Source of the DNA: an uncultured Prevotellaceae bacterium
Lineage (GTDB): Bacteria; Bacteroidota; Bacteroidia; Bacteroidales; UBA3663
Assembly (NCBI GenBank): GCA_900319235.1
Contig: ONNR01000011.1
Span: forward strand, 1-64,000
DNA length: 64,000 nucleotides
Direction of reading: 5' to 3'
The notes beneath the pieces are model-generated. The model saw nothing but the letters and a program-made list of their open reading frames with translations, made no database searches and had not been told where the DNA came from. Made by a program: the position numbers and the translations under genes. This document shows, piece after piece, positions 15,081 through 22,711 of this stretch (position 1 is its first letter; each line of letters starts with the position of its first letter).

Positions 15081-16886
15081 TTAATTCCAACCCTTGTTCT
15101 GCTCGATCGGAGCATCGGAGTTGAGGTTGATGACGGTGAGCGGGATGGGGAAGAGGTTCCAGGTGGGAGTAACGCCCTTCTCGTGCAGATCGTTGACGAA
15201 CATGGTGTAGTGAGAGAGCTGGTACTTCATGTCCTCGTTTTCGCCATTGGAGCTGCCCAGGCGAAGAAGGGTTGGCCAGCGATGCTCTTCGAACAGAAGT
15301 TCACGTGCACGCTCGTCGAGGATGTCGCGCATGGTGACGGTGGCATACTTGTAGGTAGCCTGTGCACGGTCGCGCACGATGTTGACGGTCTCGGCTGCCT
15401 TGGCAGCATCGCCATTGCGGAGGTAAGCCTCAGCAAGCAACAGATAGGTCTCGGACGAACGGGCGATGTAGTTGTCGCGACCGTACTGGAAGCCGAAGGG
15501 CTGTCCGACATAACCCACATGGTGGTCGGTGAATCCCCAACCATCCTGCATGGCAATCTTGCAGGAGACGCGCATCAATGCTGATGGGAACTGGAGCCAT
15601 TCCTTCTGGCAAACCTCACCATGATGCCTTGACTTGACGTCGAGGACAACGGGATGACAGAGCACGACCTCGGAGTTGCGGATGTCGCCATCGGCGAACT
15701 CGCCGCTCCAGACCACCTCATCGGCATAGTCGGTCTGACCAATCAGGCCCCACGACGTACCGCCGAGATATGGACCCATGTTGGCACCGATGTAGGCAGG
15801 ATCCATCTGGGTGAGTTCCTTCCAGGGGCCGGCAGACGTTGGCTCGGCATTGGCCTCGTTCCAGATGATGTCGCGATAGGGAGCACCCACGGTAAGACCG
15901 TTGAGGTTGACAGGACCACCATTGGCTGCCCAGTTGTCGTAGGAAGGAGCTTCGGCCACCATGAGGCTTTCGGTGTTGCCTGCGCTATAGTTATAATTGC
16001 CAATCTGGAAGAGATCGTAGAACACGTTGCCGTCGGCCTTGTAGTTGGGGATGCCCATGAAGCCTGTGCCCGTACTGGTAGCATCGGCACGCACGCCAAA
16101 GCGCTGTGTCATGAGAGGATGAGCAGCCACCACCTTGCTGGCAGCCTCGATGGCCTTCGAATAGTTGGACTTGTCGCCAGTCTCGACACCCTGTGCGAGG
16201 TAAGCCTCGGCGAGGTAGTGGTTGGCAATGCCCTTGGCAGCACGGCCGTCCTGCTTGGGATACTGGGGCAGACCAGCCTCGGCAGCCACGAGGTTCTCGA
16301 TGGCGAAGGCGTAGGTCTCCTGACGGGTGGCACGAGCATAGTCGAACTTCAGTTCTTCGCTGTACTCTCGCACGATGGGCACACCACCGAAGCACTCGCC
16401 CAGACGGAGATAGGCCCAACCCAGGAAGAACTTCGACTGAGCAACAGCATATTCCTTCTCAGCAGGATCCTTCCACTCGACGAGCTCGGCACCATGCAAA
16501 GCCAGGTTGGCGTAGGATGCGAGCTGATAGAGTTCGTTCCAAAGACCGTTGAAATCCTGGGTATTGGAGTTGAGGCTCATATAGTTGGAGAACATTCCGG
16601 CTGCCATATGGGGATAGGCCTGACCACCATCGATCATATCGGTGCCACTACCGCCCAGAAGGTTGCTTGCAGCCACTCCCTCGACATACATGTTGTGCCA
16701 GCCATACATATAGTTGAAGGCAATATATTCGCGAGCCACGGCTGCATCGACCTGACCACTCTTGGTGAATGCCGACTCTACGGTGTAGATGGTTTTTGGA
16801 TTTTCCTCGAGGAAATCGTCGTCGTTGCAAGATACCATTGCACCTGCAGCCATCATGAGGGCGAAAAGATAATTATATGTTTTCAT
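15081..16886 (-). CDS. SusD-like outer-membrane glycan-binding lipoprotein (rhamnose locus)
   Basis: 601 residues. A lipoprotein signal ends at Cys20 (MVSC), followed by Asp residues, as in surface-exposed Bacteroidetes lipoproteins. The RagB/SusD fold shows N-terminal TPR-like helices (LYQLASYANLAL, EYAVAQSKFFLGWAYLRL) and a C-terminal domain with RSSETYLLLAEAYLRNGDAAKAAETVNIVRDRA, ending in NLFPIPLTVINLN. It should sit on the SusC1 barrel and hand over oligosaccharides. It begins 15 bp after the SusC1 stop. It is placed with GH78, GH106 and GH3, so the ligand is probably a rhamnose-containing oligosaccharide. Confidence 0.93.
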   Translation of the reverse strand: MKTYNYLFALMMAAGAMVSCNDDDFLEENPKTIYTVESAFTKSGQVDAAVAREYIAFNYMYGWHNMYVEGVAASNLLGGSGTDMIDGGQAYPHMAAGMFSNYMSLNSNTQDFNGLWNELYQLASYANLALHGAELVEWKDPAEKEYAVAQSKFFLGWAYLRLGECFGGVPIVREYSEELKFDYARATRQETYAFAIENLVAAEAGLPQYPKQDGRAAKGIANHYLAEAYLAQGVETGDKSNYSKAIEAASKVVAAHPLMTQRFGVRADATSTGTGFMGIPNYKADGNVFYDLFQIGNYNYSAGNTESLMVAEAPSYDNWAANGGPVNLNGLTVGAPYRDIIWNEANAEPTSAGPWKELTQMDPAYIGANMGPYLGGTSWGLIGQTDYADEVVWSGEFADGDIRNSEVVLCHPVVLDVKSRHHGEVCQKEWLQFPSALMRVSCKIAMQDGWGFTDHHVGYVGQPFGFQYGRDNYIARSSETYLLLAEAYLRNGDAAKAAETVNIVRDRAQATYKYATVTMRDILDERARELLFEEHRWPTLLRLGSSNGENEDMKYQLSHYTMFVNDLHEKGVTPTWNLFPIPLTVINLNSDAPIEQNKGWN

Positions 16887-16901
16887 ATTGTCTGTCGTTT
16901 T

Positions 16902-19900
16902 TTAGAATCGTAAGTTTAAGCCAAAAGTGAAGGTACGAGCGAGCTGGAAACCACGAGAGTCGCGAACCTCAGGATCGCTGAACTCCCAGTCGGGAGCGAA
17001 GAAGAACAGGTTGGATCCCGAAACGTATGCCTGGAGGCCGTTGATACCGATTTTCTTCATCCAATTGCCCTTGACGTTGTACGAAAGGTTGACATCCTGG
17101 AGACGGATGAAACCGTACTTCTGCGTGCCGGTGAACTTCGAGAGGTCGCCGTTGGGGCCGAGGTGCTTGGTGTCGCGGTTCTCTTCGGTCCAGAAGGGGT
17201 GATCCTCAGCATTGACGTAAGCCATGTTCTCGAAGCAGACGAATGCATTGTTGTTGGCGGCGATGCCATACTTGCCTGCGCTGAATGTGCCCGAGAAGAG
17301 GAAGTAGAGCGAGAAGTCCTTCCAAGTGAGCGTGTTGCCCATGTTGAGGATGAAGGCGGGCTTGTTGAAGCCAAGGATGGTGCGGTCCTCAGGAGTGATG
17401 ACGCCATTGCCATCCATGTCGACATACATCGGGTCGCCGGGCTTGGCACCGTTCTTTTCGATATATGCCTGGTCGTCGGTCTGCACTACGCGGTCGAACT
17501 TATAACCGTAGATGGCGCCGAGCGACTCGTTGAGGAAAAGTTCGTTGGTGATGTCGTCGTTGCCATCGCCATAGAGTTCCTTGAGGATACTGCGGCTGAG
17601 GGTGAACTGTAGGTTGGTTGACCAGGAGAAGTCCTTGGTCTTGATGTTCATGCTGCGAAGGCTTGCCTCGATGCCCCAGTTCCTGATCTTACCCATAGTG
17701 GCATACTGCGAACTCATACCAGCGCCCATGACGGGAATGGTGCGCTCGAAGATCTGGTCGGTGGTGTTGGCGAAATAGGCATCGATCTCGAAGTGGAGAC
17801 GACCGCCCTTGAGGAAGTCGCTCTCGAGGCCGAAGTTCCACGATGTGGTGGTCTCCCAACCGAGGGCAGGATTGCCGAGGGTTGCCAGTCCCTGACCAAA
17901 GATGACCTCGTTGCCGAAGTAGGCGACGTAGCCACCGGCCATGCCGACGTTCATCTGCGAAAGGGTCTGATAGGGAGCGAGACTCTGGTTACCGTTCTTG
18001 CCCCACGAAGCCTTCAGCTTGGTGTTGGATGCCCAAGGCATCGAGTGCTTGAAGAAGTCCTCGTTGCTGATGGTCCATGCCAGACCTACGGCAGGGAAGG
18101 TACCCCACTTCTTGTCGCTACCGAACACCGACGAACCGTCGCGGCGAACCGAAGCGTTGAAGTGATAGGTGTCGCGGTAGGAGTAGTTGACACGGCCGAG
18201 ATAACCTACGTTGTTGTGAAGGGTGTAGTTGATCTCATCGATCCTCTGGGTCTTGGCGTTGTTCAGGCCGTAGTAGCTGAGGGTGGTGTTGCCCAGGCCT
18301 GCGAAGTCGGTGCCTGTCGAAGTGCTGCCATCCACGCGGTCGGAGTCGCGGGTATAGACGGCTGTTGCGCTGAAGAAATGCTGACCGAACTCCTTGGTAT
18401 AGGTGATGATGTGGTCCATCACGTAGGAATTGCTCTTCGTGTTGGCAATGGAACCGTTGGCCTCGGTAAGGTGTCCGTCGTAAACTTCGGAGGTGTAAGG
18501 CTCGTTCATCTGAATGTAATAGTTCTCGTGCAGGAAGTTGCGGGTCAGGTTCTGACGGGTGTTGTAGGTGCCGGTCAGCTTGTAGCTCAAGCCCTTGATG
18601 CCTGGGATCTGGATCTCGAGTTCGCCACCGAGAGCGATGCTGTAGATTCGGAGCTGGGCATCGACACCCGACTCAACACGCCACATTGGGTTGACGTCAT
18701 CGGTGGTATGCTCGGTGATGTACTTGCGCAGCGAAACGCCATCCTCGAGGTATGGTTCGCCCCAAGGCGAGAAGTAACGGTCGGTGTAGGGACGCTGGCC
18801 ATCGGTGCTGATCGATGCATAGTTGAAGTTCATGCCAGCCTTGATGTACTTGGTGACCTTGGTATTGAAACGTCCGTTAAGGGTGACACGCTTGAAGGGG
18901 TTGCCCTTGATGTAGTTCTCGTTGTTCGAAACCGAACCGCCGAACGAATAGTCCATATTCTCGCTGGCGCCCGAGATGTTGAGAGAATAGTTCTGGCGCA
19001 CACCTGTCTGTGTATAGTAATCGACCCAGTCGGTCTCCTCACCCTTCTGGTAGTTCTGAAGCTCAAGACCGGTCATCCAAGCAGTGGAGCCTGCAGGCAG
19101 ACCCTGACGGGCATTGATGAGCTCGATGTATCCTTCACCGTCGCGAAGCTCGGGCTTGTAGGCAGCCTGTGCCAATGCAACAGAAGCGCGGAAGTTGATC
19201 ATTGGTTTGCCCTGGGCACCCTTCTTGGTGGTGATCATGATGACACCGTTGGCGGCCTGCGAACCGTAGGCTGCGAGGGAGGTGGCATCCTTCAGGACGC
19301 TCATCGACTCGACGATGTTGGGGTCGATGTCGTTCATCGTGCCCTTGAAGATGACGCCATTGACAACGATCAGAGGCTGCGAACCGCCATTGATCGACTT
19401 CTGGCCACGAATCTGGATGCTCGATGCCGAACCCTGAACGCCGCTCTGCGACATCGAAAGGCCGGGGATCAAGCCACGAAGCATGTCGGTAGGACTTGTG
19501 GGAGCAAGGTTGGCAACGGGACCATCGGCCACATTCATCGTGGCTACCGAACCGGTAAAGTTCCTGCGCTTCTGCACACCGTAACCTACTACCACTACGT
19601 CTTCGAGGATCTCGGAGTCCTCCTCAAGGATGATGGACATAGGCTTGGCCATAGCAGGGAGCTCGATGGTCTTGTAACCGATGAACGAAACCTGGAGCTT
19701 CGCACCGATCTTGGCAACCGAAAGCTCGAAGTTGCCATCGAGGTCGGTGACAACACCATTCTGGGTACCCACTTCGAGGACGTTAGCACCGATGATGGGC
19801 TCGCCCAAGACGTCAACCACTACACCTTTGACAGCTACCTGAGCCATCAAGGTTGCCGTTGAGCAGAGAAGGAGCATCAGCAGGGATGCCAACCACTTCT

Positions 19901-19922
19901 TGGTTTGTTGAAATTGTTTCAT
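16902..19922 (-). CDS. SusC-like TonB-dependent outer-membrane transporter (rhamnose locus)
   Basis: 1006 residues. Signal peptide (about 1-28), a carboxypeptidase-like regulatory domain (about 29-105), a TonB-box region EDVVVVGYG (107-115), a plug domain with the GxxSSIQIRG and DATSLAAYGSQAANGVIMITTKKG segments, then the 22-strand barrel ending in an aromatic C terminus (FGLNLRF). It imports oligosaccharides using TonB energy together with its SusD partner. It is the first gene of the SusC1-SusD1-esterase-GH78 unit, behind promoter 20118-20148 and two CTTACTAT boxes. Confidence 0.95.
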   Translation of the reverse strand: MKQFQQTKKWLASLLMLLLCSTATLMAQVAVKGVVVDVLGEPIIGANVLEVGTQNGVVTDLDGNFELSVAKIGAKLQVSFIGYKTIELPAMAKPMSIILEEDSEILEDVVVVGYGVQKRRNFTGSVATMNVADGPVANLAPTSPTDMLRGLIPGLSMSQSGVQGSASSIQIRGQKSINGGSQPLIVVNGVIFKGTMNDIDPNIVESMSVLKDATSLAAYGSQAANGVIMITTKKGAQGKPMINFRASVALAQAAYKPELRDGEGYIELINARQGLPAGSTAWMTGLELQNYQKGEETDWVDYYTQTGVRQNYSLNISGASENMDYSFGGSVSNNENYIKGNPFKRVTLNGRFNTKVTKYIKAGMNFNYASISTDGQRPYTDRYFSPWGEPYLEDGVSLRKYITEHTTDDVNPMWRVESGVDAQLRIYSIALGGELEIQIPGIKGLSYKLTGTYNTRQNLTRNFLHENYYIQMNEPYTSEVYDGHLTEANGSIANTKSNSYVMDHIITYTKEFGQHFFSATAVYTRDSDRVDGSTSTGTDFAGLGNTTLSYYGLNNAKTQRIDEINYTLHNNVGYLGRVNYSYRDTYHFNASVRRDGSSVFGSDKKWGTFPAVGLAWTISNEDFFKHSMPWASNTKLKASWGKNGNQSLAPYQTLSQMNVGMAGGYVAYFGNEVIFGQGLATLGNPALGWETTTSWNFGLESDFLKGGRLHFEIDAYFANTTDQIFERTIPVMGAGMSSQYATMGKIRNWGIEASLRSMNIKTKDFSWSTNLQFTLSRSILKELYGDGNDDITNELFLNESLGAIYGYKFDRVVQTDDQAYIEKNGAKPGDPMYVDMDGNGVITPEDRTILGFNKPAFILNMGNTLTWKDFSLYFLFSGTFSAGKYGIAANNNAFVCFENMAYVNAEDHPFWTEENRDTKHLGPNGDLSKFTGTQKYGFIRLQDVNLSYNVKGNWMKKIGINGLQAYVSGSNLFFFAPDWEFSDPEVRDSRGFQLARTFTFGLNLRF

Positions 19923-20117
19923 GCGATCTTGGTTTTTTAGTTTGTTATAGATTATTGTATAATGTTGTTTGCGTTTATTGTTTCCTCCTGCTTGTCGTCA
20001 GGTAGATTTAAAAAAGTACGAAGACTCTTCTTCACAGCGATTCTCCGCTTACATTACCGAATACACATACATATAATTAACAAATCAGTTACGTCTTTTT
20101 CTTTTATTTCGACGGTG

Positions 20118-20148
20118 CAAAGGTACGAACTTTATTTCTGACGCACAA
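20118..20148 (-). promoter_or_regulatory. Promoter of SusC1
   Basis: Minus strand: TTG (20146-20148), 20-bp spacer, TACCTTTG (20118-20125). The leader to the SusC1 ATG is about 190 nt. An inverted repeat AGGGGTG..CACCCCCT (20148-20166) overlaps the -33 region from upstream. The spacing is the same as at the MBL promoter 26510-26540. Confidence 0.75.
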
Positions 20149-20175
20149 GGGGTGGTAACACCCCCTATGAAACGA

Positions 20176-20243
20176 GATAGTAAGATTTGAAAAAATCATT
20201 AGCCTAACGATCAACGAATTACGCGTTTCGGATAGTAAGGTAT
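20176..20243 (-). promoter_or_regulatory. Two CTTACTAT boxes upstream of SusC1
   Basis: On the plus strand GATAGTAAGATTT (20176-20188) and GATAGTAAGG (20231-20240); read with the gene these are CTTACTATC. Measured to the first base of the -7 element, TTACTAT begins 58 and 113 bp upstream. The MBL promoter has the same boxes at 58 and 114 bp. This points to a shared activator, most simply the DUF6377 regulator encoded at 26635-28401. Confidence 0.65.
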
Positions 20244-20252
20244 TTTCGCTTT

Positions 20253-22571
20253 TCAAAGCTCGTGGTTAGGAGCCAGCACAGCATTGCACTGGACGCTCTG
20301 GGCCTTGGCCAGGCTATAGATGGCAGTGGCTCGCGTATCCTCGACATTGGCCGAGAACCTGAGCACGTACTTTCCGGCAGCGGTCTCCCAAGCCTGGGTT
20401 GCCTCGTTGAACGAAGCCAGGTCGTAGTTGGACACCTTGAAGGTGAGCACCTCGCTTTCGCCCGGGTTGAGCGAGCGCGTCTTGGCAAATGCCTTGAGTT
20501 CCTGGGCAGGCTTCTCGAGGCCACCTGCGGGAGCCGACACGTAGAGCTGCACGGCCTCCTTGCCGGCTACAGAGCCGATGTTGGTGACGGTGATGGTGGC
20601 TGTGAAGCCGTCCTTGGTGGCCTTTACGACGGGCTTGCTGTAGGCGAAGGTGGTGTAGCTCAAGCCAAAGCCGAAGGGATAGGAGACGGCCACGCCAACG
20701 GTGTTGAAGTAGCGATAACCCACGTTGATGCCCTCGGAATGGAGAGTGTAGTCACGATTCTTGACCTGCACACGGCTGCGACGCATGAAGCTTGGCATCT
20801 CGGGAGCAGCGGCCTGCACGTTGGGGAAGTTGTGCGACGATGGCACGTCGGTGAGCGCCACGGGGAACGTCATGGTGAGCTTGCCCGAAGGATTCTCCTT
20901 GCCCAACAGGACATCGGCCACCGAGTTGCCGCCCTCCTGTCCTGGCTGCCAAGCCATCAGGATGGCATCGGGCTGTGCCTTCCACGAAGCCGTCTCGATG
21001 ACGTTGCCCATATTGAGGATCACGACCACACGCTTGCCTACGAGGTGGAAGGCATCGCACACGTCGGTGAGCATCTGACGCTCGACCTGGGTGAGGTTGA
21101 AGTCGTCGGCCTCCTTGCGGTCACTGCCTTCGCCTGCCTGGCGGCCCAGGGTGATGATGGCGATGTCGGCCTCTGCAGCCTGCTTGTCGATCATGGTGCG
21201 GCTGACAGCCATCTCGGGCAGCATTTCCTTGCCCCAATGCCATCCACCGGCCTGGCGGTCGGCCTCGACCTTCTCTTCCATATATGCCTTATAACGGGTG
21301 TAGAGGCTTGCCAAGCCCTGGGTCACCTGCAGGCCGGCATTGCTCAGGCCGGTCATCATATCGACGGTATAGGCCTTGTTGACGTCGCCCGAGCCTGTGC
21401 CACCAGCGATGAAGTCGTAGGAAGTGATGCCGAAGACGGCCACCTTCTGCGTGCTCGACATGGGCAGGGTATTGGCTTCGTTCTTGAGCAATACCATACC
21501 TTCGGTGGCGCTCTGGCGCGTCACGGCAGCATGGGCCTTGAGGTCGGGCTTGTTGCTGAACTTGTAGCCCTTGAAACGTGGAGTGAGGACAATATACTCG
21601 AGTATGCGACGAGCATTGCGGTCGAGGTCGGCCATGGGGATAGTGCCGTTCTTCACGCCTTCGACGATGCGGTCGATCTCGGTCTGGTTGCCCGGCTCCA
21701 TGAGGTCGTTGCCGGCAATGACAGCCTTGACGGTGCCTTCCTTGCTGCCCCAGTCGGTCATGACGATGCCCTTGTAGCCCCACTCATCGCGCAGGATGGT
21801 GGTGAGCAGGCCGTGGCTCTGCTGGGTGAACTCGCCGTTGAGCTGGTTGTAGGACGACATCACGGTCCAGGGGTCGGACTCCTTCACGGCAATCTCGAAG
21901 CCCTTGAGGTAGATTTCGCGCAAGGCACGCTGGCTCACCACCTCATCGACCATCGAGCGGTTGGTCTCCTGCGAATTGACGGCGAAGTGCTTGATGCTGG
22001 TGCCGACGTTCTGGCTCTGGATGCCGCGCACGTAGGCTGCAGCGATCTTGCCCGAGACAACAGGATCCTCTGAATAGTATTCGAAGTTGCGGCCGCAAAG
22101 CGGTGAACGATGGATGTTCATACCTGGGGCGAGCAGCACATCGCAGCCATATTCGAGCACCTCGTTGCCGATGCTGTGGCCCACGCTTTCGACGAGTTCC
22201 TGGTTCCAGGTGCAGGCCAGGGCAGTGCCCACGGGGAAGCCCGTGGCATAATATGTGTTGGGATCGCCCTCACGCGTAGGACGAATGCGCACACCGGCAG
22301 GGCCATCGGTCAATACGGTGGCAGGGATGCCCAGACGGGCGATGGGACGTGTAGCACCAGCTGCGCCAGGCACCATGTCGGTGTGCTGGCCGATGATGCC
22401 ATTGGTTCCTGCATCACCCTGAGCGTGGCTATATCCCACGCAGAGTGTAGCCTTCTCCTCGAGGGTCATGGCCTTGAGGACTTCGTCGATGTTGTTTTCC
22501 TGCAATTTCAGCTGAGCCATCGTTGTGCCCGCCATCAGCAATGCAGCGGCTGCAATCATTACCTTTTTCAT
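20253..22571 (-). CDS. Secreted GH3 beta-glycosidase
   Basis: 772 residues with a signal peptide ending near MAQ (about residue 20). Standard three-domain GH3: a TIM-like barrel with the substrate-binding KHFAVNSQE motif (about 200-208) and the nucleophile Asp in VMTDWGS (about 274), an alpha/beta sandwich (GSDRKEADDFNLTQVERQML region), and a C-terminal fibronectin-III-like domain. The precise sugar (beta-glucose, beta-xylose or beta-galactose) is not readable. It is the third gene of the MBL-GH106-GH3 unit, so it probably removes beta-linked side chains or backbone sugars from the same glycan as the rhamnosidases. The stop lies within the SusC1 upstream region, close to the distal box. Confidence 0.92.
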   Translation of the reverse strand: MKKVMIAAAALLMAGTTMAQLKLQENNIDEVLKAMTLEEKATLCVGYSHAQGDAGTNGIIGQHTDMVPGAAGATRPIARLGIPATVLTDGPAGVRIRPTREGDPNTYYATGFPVGTALACTWNQELVESVGHSIGNEVLEYGCDVLLAPGMNIHRSPLCGRNFEYYSEDPVVSGKIAAAYVRGIQSQNVGTSIKHFAVNSQETNRSMVDEVVSQRALREIYLKGFEIAVKESDPWTVMSSYNQLNGEFTQQSHGLLTTILRDEWGYKGIVMTDWGSKEGTVKAVIAGNDLMEPGNQTEIDRIVEGVKNGTIPMADLDRNARRILEYIVLTPRFKGYKFSNKPDLKAHAAVTRQSATEGMVLLKNEANTLPMSSTQKVAVFGITSYDFIAGGTGSGDVNKAYTVDMMTGLSNAGLQVTQGLASLYTRYKAYMEEKVEADRQAGGWHWGKEMLPEMAVSRTMIDKQAAEADIAIITLGRQAGEGSDRKEADDFNLTQVERQMLTDVCDAFHLVGKRVVVILNMGNVIETASWKAQPDAILMAWQPGQEGGNSVADVLLGKENPSGKLTMTFPVALTDVPSSHNFPNVQAAAPEMPSFMRRSRVQVKNRDYTLHSEGINVGYRYFNTVGVAVSYPFGFGLSYTTFAYSKPVVKATKDGFTATITVTNIGSVAGKEAVQLYVSAPAGGLEKPAQELKAFAKTRSLNPGESEVLTFKVSNYDLASFNEATQAWETAAGKYVLRFSANVEDTRATAIYSLAKAQSVQCNAVLAPNHEL

Positions 22572-22586
22572 ATCTATATTCTATAT

Positions 22587-22642
22587 GTAACTATTCAGAA
22601 TTAACTATACATACTTTTCTTTAAACACGAATTATCGTTAAA
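22587..22642. repeat. Dispersed 56-bp intergenic repeat, copy 2
   Basis: Begins GTAACTATTCAGAATTAACT and matches 2730-2785. It starts 16 bp upstream of the GH3 start codon (in GH3 orientation) and is followed by the TTAACAA minisatellite. Confidence 0.7.
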
Positions 22643-22705
22643 CAATTAACAATTAACAATTAATAATTAACAATTAACAATTAATAATTAACAATTGACA
22701 ATTAA
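22640..22705. repeat. TTAACAATTAACAA minisatellite, GH106-GH3 gap
   Basis: About seven AT-rich units (AATTAACA and AATTAATA) between the GH106 stop and the GH3 start; period 8-10 bp. Confidence 0.75.
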
Positions 22706-22711
22706 CGATGT

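Noticed and set aside
14872..15090. Pro/Glu/Arg-rich peptides encoded on the minus strand
   Set aside because: They are translations of the GGGTTCTGA 10-bp minisatellite.
17793..19862. 689-residue open frame opposite SusC1, and similar long antisense frames opposite GH3, ThuA and GH31
   Set aside because: They mirror well-conserved genes on the other strand. Their composition (Val/Gly/His/Asp-rich) is the usual shadow of GC-rich coding DNA, and no promoter or family motif is seen.
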